From contig CAMPBP010000129.1 of NCBI GenBank assembly GCA_946639085.1, forward strand, positions 1 through 5,002: a stretch of 5,002 nucleotides of DNA, written 5' to 3'. Below the pieces are notes generated by a model, which did no database searches, had not been told where the DNA came from, and was given only the letters and a program-made list of their open reading frames with translations. Positions 1 to 5,002 of this stretch are shown piece by piece (the first letter of the stretch is position 1; the number at the start of each line of letters is the position of its first letter). Source of the DNA: an uncultured Lachnospiraceae bacterium. GTDB taxonomy: Bacteria > Bacillota > Clostridia > Lachnospirales > Lachnospiraceae. The translations under genes were made by a program, and so were the position numbers.

Positions 1-731
1 AAGCCGTTCTTCTTACCGCTTAGGAATTTAGCTGCGGCTACGGCACCTTTTGCGAATATCGCTCTTGAATATGCGGTGTGCTGGATGGTTACCACTTCAT
101 CGAGGCCTGCGAAGATCACCTGATGATCTCCCACTATGCTTCCTCCTCTTACGGCGCTTATTCCGATCTCATTCGTATCTCTTTTCTTGCGAACCTGAGA
201 ACGATCGTAAACATACTCAAATGAGTTGTCAAACTCTTCGTTTATGGAATCGGCAAGAGCAAGGGCGGTACCCGAAGGAGCATCGAGTTTGTTATGATGA
301 TGCTGCTCCACTATCTCGATATCAAAGCCCGCGGGAACGAGAGTCTTTGCTACTTCCTTTAAAGCCTTAAGAAGCGTGTTTATTCCAAGGGACATGTTTG
401 CGCTCTTAAGTATCGCATAATCTGCGGAATCGCTCTTTACTCTTGCAAGCTGCTCCTCGGAAAGGCCCGTAGAGCAAAGAACAAGGGGAAGATTTTTCTT
501 TTTGCAGTAATCCATAAGCTTGTCTACAGCTTTGGCGGAAGAAAAATCTATTACAACGTCTGCCTCAACGTCACATGCGTTTATGTCAGTAAATACGGGA
601 TATTTGTTTGTCTCTATGTTGTCGGCCACATCGATTCCGGCTACGATCTCTGCCTCAGCATCTTCTTTAACGATGCCGGTTATCATCTGTCCCATACGGC
701 CGTTGCAACCGTGCATTATTATTCTGGTCAT
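1..731 (-). CDS. dapB: 4-hydroxy-tetrahydrodipicolinate reductase DapB (C-terminus cut by window edge)
   Basis: Cytoplasmic NAD(P)H-dependent reductase that converts the product of DapA into tetrahydrodipicolinate, the second committed step of diaminopimelate and lysine synthesis. I translated it by hand from the ATG at 731: 243 codons are open to the left edge with no stop or frameshift. The N-terminal nucleotide-binding fold has the glycine motif GCNGRMGQ (residues 8-15). DFSS follows at 62-65 and the cofactor loop CSTG at 86-89. The substrate and catalytic signature EQHHHNKLDAPSGTAL begins at residue 142. By position H144 and H145 match E. coli H159/H160, K148 matches K163, and DAPSGT at 150-155 binds the substrate. 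A late VRGGSIVGDH block is also typical of the family. The visible end, FLSGKKNG, is where family members continue with roughly ten more residues, so the gene is probably intact. It starts 12 bases after the dapA stop, in one operon. Confidence 0.97.
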   Translation of the reverse strand, partial: MTRIIMHGCNGRMGQMITGIVKEDAEAEIVAGIDVADNIETNKYPVFTDINACDVEADVVIDFSSAKAVDKLMDYCKKKNLPLVLCSTGLSEEQLARVKSDSADYAILKSANMSLGINTLLKALKEVAKTLVPAGFDIEIVEQHHHNKLDAPSGTALALADSINEEFDNSFEYVYDRSQVRKKRDTNEIGISAVRGGSIVGDHQVIFAGLDEVVTIQHTAYSRAIFAKGAVAAAKFLSGKKNG

Positions 732-740
732 TTTCTTTTT

Positions 741-746
741 ACCTCA
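741..746 (-). promoter_or_regulatory. dapB ribosome binding site overlapping the dapA stop codon
   Basis: The minus strand reads TGAGGT here. The TGA is the stop of dapA, and GAGG (745 down to 742) is the best Shine-Dalgarno match before the dapB ATG at 731, with 10 bases of A-rich spacer. The overlap supports this ATG as the dapB start. It also suggests that ribosomes finishing dapA help initiation at dapB; that coupling is inferred. Confidence 0.7.
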
Positions 747-1679
747 ATCTTTTGAAAGATCGTTGAATTTAAGTACCTGGTTTGACTCAACCTTGATGCC
801 GTAATCAAGCAAAGATTTCTTAAGTCTTGATACGTTGGTCTCTTCCATCTCGGTAAGCGGAAGTCTTAAAGGTCCTGCATTCATGCCCATAAGGTTAAGA
901 GCGGTCTTAACGGGAATGGGGTTAACCTCACAGAACAGACTCTTGATCACGTCAATGGCTTCAAGCTGAAGCTTTGCGCTCTTCTTTACGTCACCATCAA
1001 GATATGTGGCAACGATGTCGTGAGTCTCCTTGGGAGCGATGTTTGAAAGTACCGAGATAACTCCGAGTCCCCCAAGTGAAAGGATGGGAACTATCTGATC
1101 GTCATTTCCCGAATAGATCGCAAAGTCTTCATCCATGATGGATGCGAGCATTGCTACCTGAGAGATGTCTCCGCTTGCTTCCTTGATGGCAACTACGTTG
1201 CTTGCACGTCTGTTGATCTCTTTAACCGTTGCGGGCTGAATGTTGCAGCCTGTTCTTGAAGGAACGTTGTAAAGGATAACGGGGATTTTAACCGCTTCAG
1301 CCGTCTTTACGAAGTGCTCTATAAGTCCCTTCTGTGTTGCCTTGTTGTAGTAAGGTGTTACCAATAACAAAGCGTCTGCGCCGGCTTTCTCTGCTTCAAC
1401 CGAAAGATAGATTGCCGTCTCTGTGCTGTTTGAACCTGTTCCTGCGATAACGGGAACTCTTCCGGCCACTTTCTTTACCGTATGTCTTATGACATTTAAG
1501 TGCTCTTCATGTGAAAGAGTGGATGCCTCACCCGTTGTTCCGCAGGCTACGATGGCATCCGTCTGTCCTGCGATCTGAAACTCGATAAGTTCATCAAGCT
1601 TTTCGTAATTTACTTCTCCGTTTGCATGCATGGGAGTTACAAGCGCTACGGCTGCTCCCGTAAAAATAGGTTTGCTCAT
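744..1679 (-). CDS. dapA: 4-hydroxy-tetrahydrodipicolinate synthase DapA
   Basis: Cytoplasmic class I aldolase that condenses pyruvate with aspartate semialdehyde, the first committed step of lysine/diaminopimelate synthesis. At 311 residues it is slightly longer than E. coli DapA (292). The (beta/alpha)8 barrel signatures are in order: CGTTGEASTL (46-55), VTPYYNK (107-113), YNVPSRTG (137-144) and AIKEASGD (164-171). The Schiff-base lysine is K166. The catalytic triad is T48, Y111 and Y137, and R142 binds the carboxylate of aspartate semialdehyde. Residues corresponding to the E. coli lysine allosteric pocket are mixed: H57, H60, N84 and Y110 are kept, while the position of E84 is T88. The start is supported by GGAGGA at 1686-1691, six bases before the ATG. 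Expression appears to be set by the upstream lysine riboswitch and terminator. The gene is followed directly by dapB. Confidence 0.98.
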   Translation of the reverse strand: MSKPIFTGAAVALVTPMHANGEVNYEKLDELIEFQIAGQTDAIVACGTTGEASTLSHEEHLNVIRHTVKKVAGRVPVIAGTGSNSTETAIYLSVEAEKAGADALLLVTPYYNKATQKGLIEHFVKTAEAVKIPVILYNVPSRTGCNIQPATVKEINRRASNVVAIKEASGDISQVAMLASIMDEDFAIYSGNDDQIVPILSLGGLGVISVLSNIAPKETHDIVATYLDGDVKKSAKLQLEAIDVIKSLFCEVNPIPVKTALNLMGMNAGPLRLPLTEMEETNVSRLKKSLLDYGIKVESNQVLKFNDLSKD

Positions 1680-1704
1680 TTTTTATCCTCCGAAATTTGG
1701 TATA

Positions 1705-1738
1705 AAGAAAAAACTGACCGTCAAAAAAACGGTCAGTT
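1705..1738 (-). terminator. Intrinsic terminator in the dapA leader (riboswitch expression platform)
   Basis: Arms 1729-1738 and 1712-1721 form a perfect 10-bp stem (minus strand AACTGACCGT / ACGGTCAGTT) around a 7-base U-rich loop. The transcript then runs UUUUCUUU, preceded by the two U of the stem. It lies between the lysine aptamer and the dapA ribosome binding site (1686-1691), so it acts inside the 5' leader and not at a gene end. This is the expected OFF structure of a transcriptional lysine riboswitch. Confidence 0.92.
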
Positions 1739-1756
1739 CACATCAACATTTCATTT

Positions 1757-1920
1757 GATAGCTCCCCATCCCTTTCGGGATGACAGTCATACGATTATTG
1801 ATCGTATGCCCAGGACCCGGCTCCTCGGAAGAACCGTTCCTTCGGCGTCTTTCCCTTTCGACAATCTTCACATGTGTCCGACACATCCGATTGCTACTCT
1901 TGATCGACGCGACCTCTACC
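1757..1920 (-). promoter_or_regulatory. Lysine riboswitch (L box) aptamer controlling dapA-dapB
   Basis: This 164-base leader RNA binds lysine and sets transcription of dapA-dapB. Conserved L-box core segments appear in order: GGUAGAGGUCGCG at the 5' side, CAAGAGUA (1902 to 1895), GAAAGG, GACGCCGAAGG (1849 to 1839), GACUGUCA and GGAGCUAUC. Helix P1 is GGUAG (1920-1916) with CUAUC (1761-1757). P4 is a perfect 8-bp hairpin with arms 1801-1808 and 1788-1795. P5 is CAUCCC-GAAA-GGGAUG (1782-1767). The P2 hairpin (arms 1882-1886 and 1872-1876) has loop UCGGA. The P3 hairpin (arms 1831-1835 and 1819-1823) has a loop containing UCCGA, exactly complementary to the P2 loop; this matches the P2-P3 loop-loop contact known in this riboswitch class. 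Lysine binding should stabilise P1 and let the terminator at 1705-1738 form. Confidence 0.96.
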
Positions 1921-1932
1921 GTTTTTATTAAC
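1918..1932 (-). promoter_or_regulatory. Predicted antiterminator strand at the 5' end of the dapA leader
   Basis: The transcript segment GUUAAUAAAAACGGU can pair with ACCGUUUUUUUGAC (1733 to 1720), which spans the terminator's 5' arm, its loop and the start of its 3' arm. The helix has 14 pairs, one of them G-U, with a single bulged U at 1927. Its last three bases (GGU) are also the first three of the P1 5' strand, so this helix and P1 exclude each other. It likewise excludes the terminator stem. This is a predicted ON state from sequence complementarity only. Confidence 0.65.
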
Positions 1933-1940
1933 TTGACTGC

Positions 1941-1969
1941 ATAGTAGCACCACAAAAAACCACTGTCAA
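1941..1969 (-). promoter_or_regulatory. Sigma-A type promoter of dapA-dapB
   Basis: On the minus strand a perfect -35 TTGACA (1969 to 1964) is followed after exactly 17 bases by TACTAT (1946 to 1941), a 5/6 match to the -10 consensus. Transcription should begin near 1934-1932. That places the riboswitch at the very start of the RNA and leaves about 250 bases of leader before the dapA ATG. Confidence 0.88.
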
Positions 1970-2052
1970 CATGTAAACGCAAAAAATAGCGTAAACAAGC
2001 CAAATTCGAACAAATGTCTTTCTGAGGCGGACACTTTTGCAGATTTGTCTCT
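1970..2052. other. Gap between the typA stop and the dapA promoter, no strong terminator seen
   Basis: These 83 bases hold no gene. A weak stem-loop can be drawn at about 2009-2037 (CAAA/UUUG plus UGUC/GACA with a bulge), but it has no run of U after it. An imperfect palindrome (GTTTACGC near 1996-1989 and GCGTTTAC at 1980-1973, two mismatched pairs) lies just upstream of the -35 box. Neither is a convincing terminator or operator. Confidence 0.4.
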
Positions 2053-3882
2053 TTATTTCTTGAAGGAAGCACGCTTTCTTAACGTAGGATCCAGTATCTT
2101 CTTACGAATCCTTAACGATTTGGGCGTAACTTCAAGCAATTCATCGGTATCAATGAAATCAAGTGCCTGCTCAAGGCTTAATATCTTGGGCGGTACAAGA
2201 CGAAGAGCTTCGTCTGCTGCCGAAGAACGTGTATTGGTAAGCTGCTTTCTTTTACATATGTTAACTTCGATATCTTCGCTCTTTCCCGTCTGTCCGATGA
2301 CCATGCCCGCATACACCTTCTCACCCGGTCCGATAAACAACGTTCCTCTTTCCTGAGCATTGAATAGACCGTATGTTACGGATTCACCGCTTTCAAATGC
2401 GATAAGCGAGCCCTGACTTCTGTAAGCGATATCTCCCTTGTATTCACCGTAACCGTCGAATACGGTATTCATGATACCGTTACCTTTTGTATCGGTAAGG
2501 AACTCTCCTCTGTATCCTATAAGTCCTCTTGAAGGAATTGAGAATATAAGTCTTGTATATCCGCCGCTTGCGTGACCCATCTCTTTAAGTTCGCCTTTAC
2601 GCTGGCTTAACTTTTCGATGATGACACCGGAAAATTCTTCGGGAACATCCACATAAGCAAGTTCCATAGGCTCAAGCTTCTTGCCTCTTTCGTCCTGCTT
2701 GTACAGTACTTCCGCTTTGCTTACGGCAAATTCATATCCTTCACGACGCATGTTCTCAATAAGGACCGAAAGATGAAGTTCTCCTCTTCCCGAAACCTTA
2801 AAGGAATCCGTCGAATCGGTTTCTTCCACCCTTAATGAAACATCGGTGTTAAGTTCTCTGAAAAGTCTGTCTCTTATATGTCTTGAAGTAACGAACTTGC
2901 CTTCCTGTCCTGCCAAAGGCGAATCGTTTACCACAAAGTTCATTGCGATGGTGGGCTCGGAAATCTTCTGGAAAGGAATGGGCTTTACATCATCGGGTGA
3001 GCAAAGCGTATCTCCGATATGAATGTCTGCGATACCCGAAACGGCTACGATGGAACCGATTCCCGCGCTCTTTACTTCAACCTTTGAAAGGCCGTCAAAC
3101 TCGTAAAGTTTCGATACCTTAACTTTCTTTAACTTATCGGGTTCATGATGGTTTACGATCACCACTTCCTGATTGACGCTTATGGTACCGTTATCGACTT
3201 TTCCGACTCCTATACGTCCCACATACTCGTTGTAATCTATGGTGCTTATAAGAAGCTGTGTGCCTGCCTCGGGATTGCCCTCGGGAGCGGGAATGTAATC
3301 GAGTATGGTATCAAACAAAGGTGCCATGTCTTTGCCGGGTACGTTGGGGTCCAGGGATGCGGTACCTGTCTTTGCGGATGCAAAAACAAAAGGACAGTCA
3401 AGCTGTTCGTCGCTGGCATCAAGGTCCATCAAAAGTTCCAAAACTTCGTCTATAACCTCGGTAGGTCTCGCTTCAGGTCTGTCGATCTTGTTTACGCAGA
3501 CGATAACGGGAAGTTTAAGTTCCATGGCCTTTCTTAAAACGAACTTAGTCTGAGGCATGGGACCTTCGAAAGCGTCTACCACAAGGATAACGCCGTTTAC
3601 CATCTTAAGAACTCGTTCAACCTCTCCTCCGAAATCCGCATGTCCGGGAGTATCGACGATGTTTATCTTCGTATCTTTATATGTGACCGCTGTGTTCTTT
3701 GAAAGGATCGTGATACCACGCTCTCTTTCAATGTCGTTGGAGTCCATGACTCTTTCGGCCACTTCCTGGTTTTCTCTGAATACACCGCTTTGCTTTAACA
3801 ATACGTCTACAAGCGTTGTTTTACCGTGATCTACGTGTGCGATTATCGCAACGTTTCTTATGTCTTCTCTTTTCTGCATCAT
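2053..3882 (-). CDS. typA: Translational GTPase TypA/BipA
   Basis: Ribosome-associated GTPase of the EF-G/LepA family, linked in other bacteria to 50S assembly and growth at low temperature or under stress. Its 609 residues match the usual length (about 607). G-domain motifs are complete: AHVDHGKT (15-22), RERGITI (53-59), DTPGH (77-81), NKID (131-134) and SAKTG (169-173). An EF-Tu-like domain II and EF-G-like domains follow. The family-specific C-terminal region includes KQLTN (546-550) and the following RSSAADEAL, expected to contact the ribosome, and the tail is basic. Two ATGs are adjacent (3882 and 3879). AGGAGA at 3896-3891 sits 8 bases before the first, which I prefer. The gene has its own promoter at 3911-3939 and appears to be transcribed alone, though no clear terminator separates it from the dapA unit. 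LepA and tetracycline-resistance proteins are the nearest alternatives, but the C-terminus fits TypA. Confidence 0.98.
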   Translation of the reverse strand: MMQKREDIRNVAIIAHVDHGKTTLVDVLLKQSGVFRENQEVAERVMDSNDIERERGITILSKNTAVTYKDTKINIVDTPGHADFGGEVERVLKMVNGVILVVDAFEGPMPQTKFVLRKAMELKLPVIVCVNKIDRPEARPTEVIDEVLELLMDLDASDEQLDCPFVFASAKTGTASLDPNVPGKDMAPLFDTILDYIPAPEGNPEAGTQLLISTIDYNEYVGRIGVGKVDNGTISVNQEVVIVNHHEPDKLKKVKVSKLYEFDGLSKVEVKSAGIGSIVAVSGIADIHIGDTLCSPDDVKPIPFQKISEPTIAMNFVVNDSPLAGQEGKFVTSRHIRDRLFRELNTDVSLRVEETDSTDSFKVSGRGELHLSVLIENMRREGYEFAVSKAEVLYKQDERGKKLEPMELAYVDVPEEFSGVIIEKLSQRKGELKEMGHASGGYTRLIFSIPSRGLIGYRGEFLTDTKGNGIMNTVFDGYGEYKGDIAYRSQGSLIAFESGESVTYGLFNAQERGTLFIGPGEKVYAGMVIGQTGKSEDIEVNICKRKQLTNTRSSAADEALRLVPPKILSLEQALDFIDTDELLEVTPKSLRIRKKILDPTLRKRASFKK

Positions 3883-3910
3883 ATATACTGTCTCCTAACC
3901 AACGAAAGGC

Positions 3911-3939
3911 ATTATAACACCCATTTAACGGCTGTTCAA
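3911..3939 (-). promoter_or_regulatory. Promoter of typA with extended -10
   Basis: A consensus -10 TATAAT (3916 to 3911) is preceded by TGT, giving an extended TGn motif. After a 17-base spacer lies TTGAAC (3939 to 3934), a 4/6 match to the -35 consensus. The predicted start near 3904 leaves a short leader of about 20 bases containing the AGGAGA ribosome binding site, with no room for a structured regulator. Confidence 0.83.
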
Positions 3940-3940
3940 C

Positions 3941-3983
3941 AAAAAAATGGAGTGTAACGCCTTTTGAGACGCTACACCCCATT
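3941..3983 (-). terminator. Intrinsic terminator of the EAL-domain gene
   Basis: On the minus strand, arms 3983-3967 and 3962-3946 pair over 17 bp (three G-U pairs) around the tetraloop CAAA. Counting the final stem bases, the transcript then has a run of seven U. The structure begins 11 bases after the stop codon of the EAL gene. The other strand has no U run after the stem, so it is one-directional. Confidence 0.95.
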
Positions 3984-3994
3984 GTGTCATTTCA

Positions 3995-5002
3995 TTATGA
4001 GAAAGCACATTTTTCAAATTCATCCGTAGGCATGGGCTTTGCAAAATAGAAGCCCTGGATGAGATCGCATTCTCTTTCCTTTAGGAAGTCTACCTGCTCT
4101 CTTGTTTCGATACCTTCCGCAACTATGTGCATACCCAGTCGCTTTGCAAGATCGATGGTCTCGGTGACGATAAGTTTTCCTCTTTCGTCGTTGCCTTCTC
4201 CTCTGAAGAATTCCGCATCAAGTTTGATGACGTCAAGGGGAAGTTCCTTAAGAGAGTTAAGCGATGAGTAACCCGCACCGAAGTCGTCCATCGATACCAT
4301 GAAGCCGAACTCCTGCATCTTCTTAACCGTCTCGATAAGTGCATTCTTGTCATCGAAGAAAGCGCTCTCGGTAAGTTCAAGTTCTATGCAGTCATGAGGA
4401 ACACAATAACTGTCGATGATGTTTCTGATGTGCTCCGCCAGATTGTCGTTTAAGAAGTGTGCTCGCGATACATTGACCGAGATCGGAACGACTTTCTTGC
4501 CTTCCGAAATCCACTTTGCCTGATACTTGGCAACTTCATTGATCATATAATCGTCAAGCTGGAGTATGAATCCGTTCTTTTCGAATATCGGAATGAATTT
4601 TCCCGGAGGAACAAAACCTTCCGTGGGATGTATCCAGCGAACCAGTGCCTCGGCACCGCCGACTTTCTCTCCACTTGTGGTGTATTTGGGCTGCAGATAC
4701 ATCTGAAACTCATGACGCTCAAGTGCGCCCTGCATATCGTTTTCAACTTTACGCTCCCATATCTGCTGCTCTCTTAACTTCTCCGAGAACCAGTTGATGG
4801 AATCGGCATTTTCATCATTTATAACAGAACGGGCAAGATAAGCCTGGTTGTATACTTCTTCGGGATCGCCTTTATAGTCCATAACTTTGCAGACACCCAT
4901 ATTGAAGTAAAGTCTGCTTCCGTTTCCGGCACTTTCAAGTTTCTCCATCAAAAGTTTAAGTCTTTCGTTAAGTTCCTGCTCCGAAGCAAACTCGAGCATC
5001 AT
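3995..5002 (-). CDS. EAL-domain cyclic-di-GMP phosphodiesterase, N-terminus outside the window
   Basis: The C-terminal 335 residues of a larger protein are visible. Residues about 90-330 form an EAL domain, which hydrolyses the second messenger c-di-GMP to linear pGpG. All expected metal-binding and catalytic positions are present: E118 in EALVRW, N177 in SVNVS, E212 in ELTES, D239-D240 in MDDFGAG, K260 in DVIKLD, E296 in EGIET and Q316 in IQGFYF. The loop-6 stretch DFGAGYSSL is intact, so the domain is probably active. Residues 1-80 look like the C-terminal half of a GGDEF domain (the YFNMGVC strand, then a helix YNQAYLARS), which suggests a GGDEF-EAL arrangement; whether that GGDEF part is active cannot be seen. 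The ATG at the window edge lies inside this fold and is probably not the true start. No membrane segment is visible. A strong terminator follows the TAA stop. Confidence 0.93.
   Translation of the reverse strand: MMLEFASEQELNERLKLLMEKLESAGNGSRLYFNMGVCKVMDYKGDPEEVYNQAYLARSVINDENADSINWFSEKLREQQIWERKVENDMQGALERHEFQMYLQPKYTTSGEKVGGAEALVRWIHPTEGFVPPGKFIPIFEKNGFILQLDDYMINEVAKYQAKWISEGKKVVPISVNVSRAHFLNDNLAEHIRNIIDSYCVPHDCIELELTESAFFDDKNALIETVKKMQEFGFMVSMDDFGAGYSSLNSLKELPLDVIKLDAEFFRGEGNDERGKLIVTETIDLAKRLGMHIVAEGIETREQVDFLKERECDLIQGFYFAKPMPTDEFEKCAFS

Noticed and set aside
50..370. Plus-strand open frame of 106 codons antisense to dapB
   Set aside because: It lies wholly inside the conserved dapB coding sequence, has no ribosome binding site, and the predicted protein resembles nothing I recognise.
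1712..1738. The perfect inverted repeat considered as a T-box or protein operator
   Set aside because: There is no T-box sequence upstream. The L-box core plus the U run after the stem identify it as the terminator of a lysine riboswitch.
1973..1996. Imperfect palindrome and GTTTAC direct repeat upstream of the dapA -35 box, considered as a repressor operator or terminator
   Set aside because: Only six of eight arm positions pair, the loop is a plain A/T run, and such short matches are expected by chance in AT-rich spacer.
1743..2072. Open frame of 109 codons on the minus strand across the typA-dapA gap
   Set aside because: It coincides with the lysine riboswitch and the dapA promoter, has no good ribosome binding site, and its predicted protein is low in normal protein character. 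The RNA signals explain this stretch.
3145..3829. Several plus-strand open frames antisense to typA
   Set aside because: They overlap the conserved G domain and domain II of TypA and vary in frame; they are reading-frame shadows.
4457..4777. Plus-strand open frame antisense to the EAL domain
   Set aside because: Covered by the EAL coding sequence, with no start signals; a shadow frame.

Overview
The window looks like ordinary chromosome from a low-to-mid GC Gram-positive anaerobe, most likely a member of the Clostridia and perhaps Lachnospiraceae. This rests on the style of the proteins, strong GGAGG-type ribosome binding sites, a lysine riboswitch of the Firmicutes kind and compact intrinsic terminators. 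The lineage is an inference and was not searched. All four genes read on the minus strand, so transcription runs from right to left.

Right to left: (i) 3995-5002 is the C-terminal part of a cyclic-di-GMP phosphodiesterase with a complete EAL catalytic domain; its N-terminus lies beyond the right edge. A strong intrinsic terminator (3941-3983) closes this unit. (ii) 2053-3882 is the ribosome-associated translational GTPase TypA/BipA, driven by its own sigma-A type promoter (3911-3939) placed directly after that terminator. (iii) 1680-2052 is a 373-base non-coding stretch. It holds a near-consensus promoter (1941-1969), a lysine riboswitch aptamer (1757-1920) and an intrinsic terminator (1705-1738) ahead of dapA. 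(iv) 744-1679 is dapA. (v) 1-731 is dapB, missing only its last few codons at the left edge.

dapA and dapB encode consecutive steps of lysine/diaminopimelate synthesis, from aspartate semialdehyde to tetrahydrodipicolinate. They form an operon with 12 bases between them, and the dapB ribosome binding site overlaps the dapA stop. The upstream lysine riboswitch most simply shuts the operon off by premature termination when lysine is plentiful. The transcript's first bases, which include part of the 5' strand of aptamer helix P1, can pair with the terminator's 5' arm and loop. That gives an explicit antiterminator model for the switch.

I found no mobile element, CRISPR array, tRNA/rRNA gene, phage gene or unfamiliar system. 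The plus strand shows no credible gene. The most informative part of the window is the riboswitch architecture.
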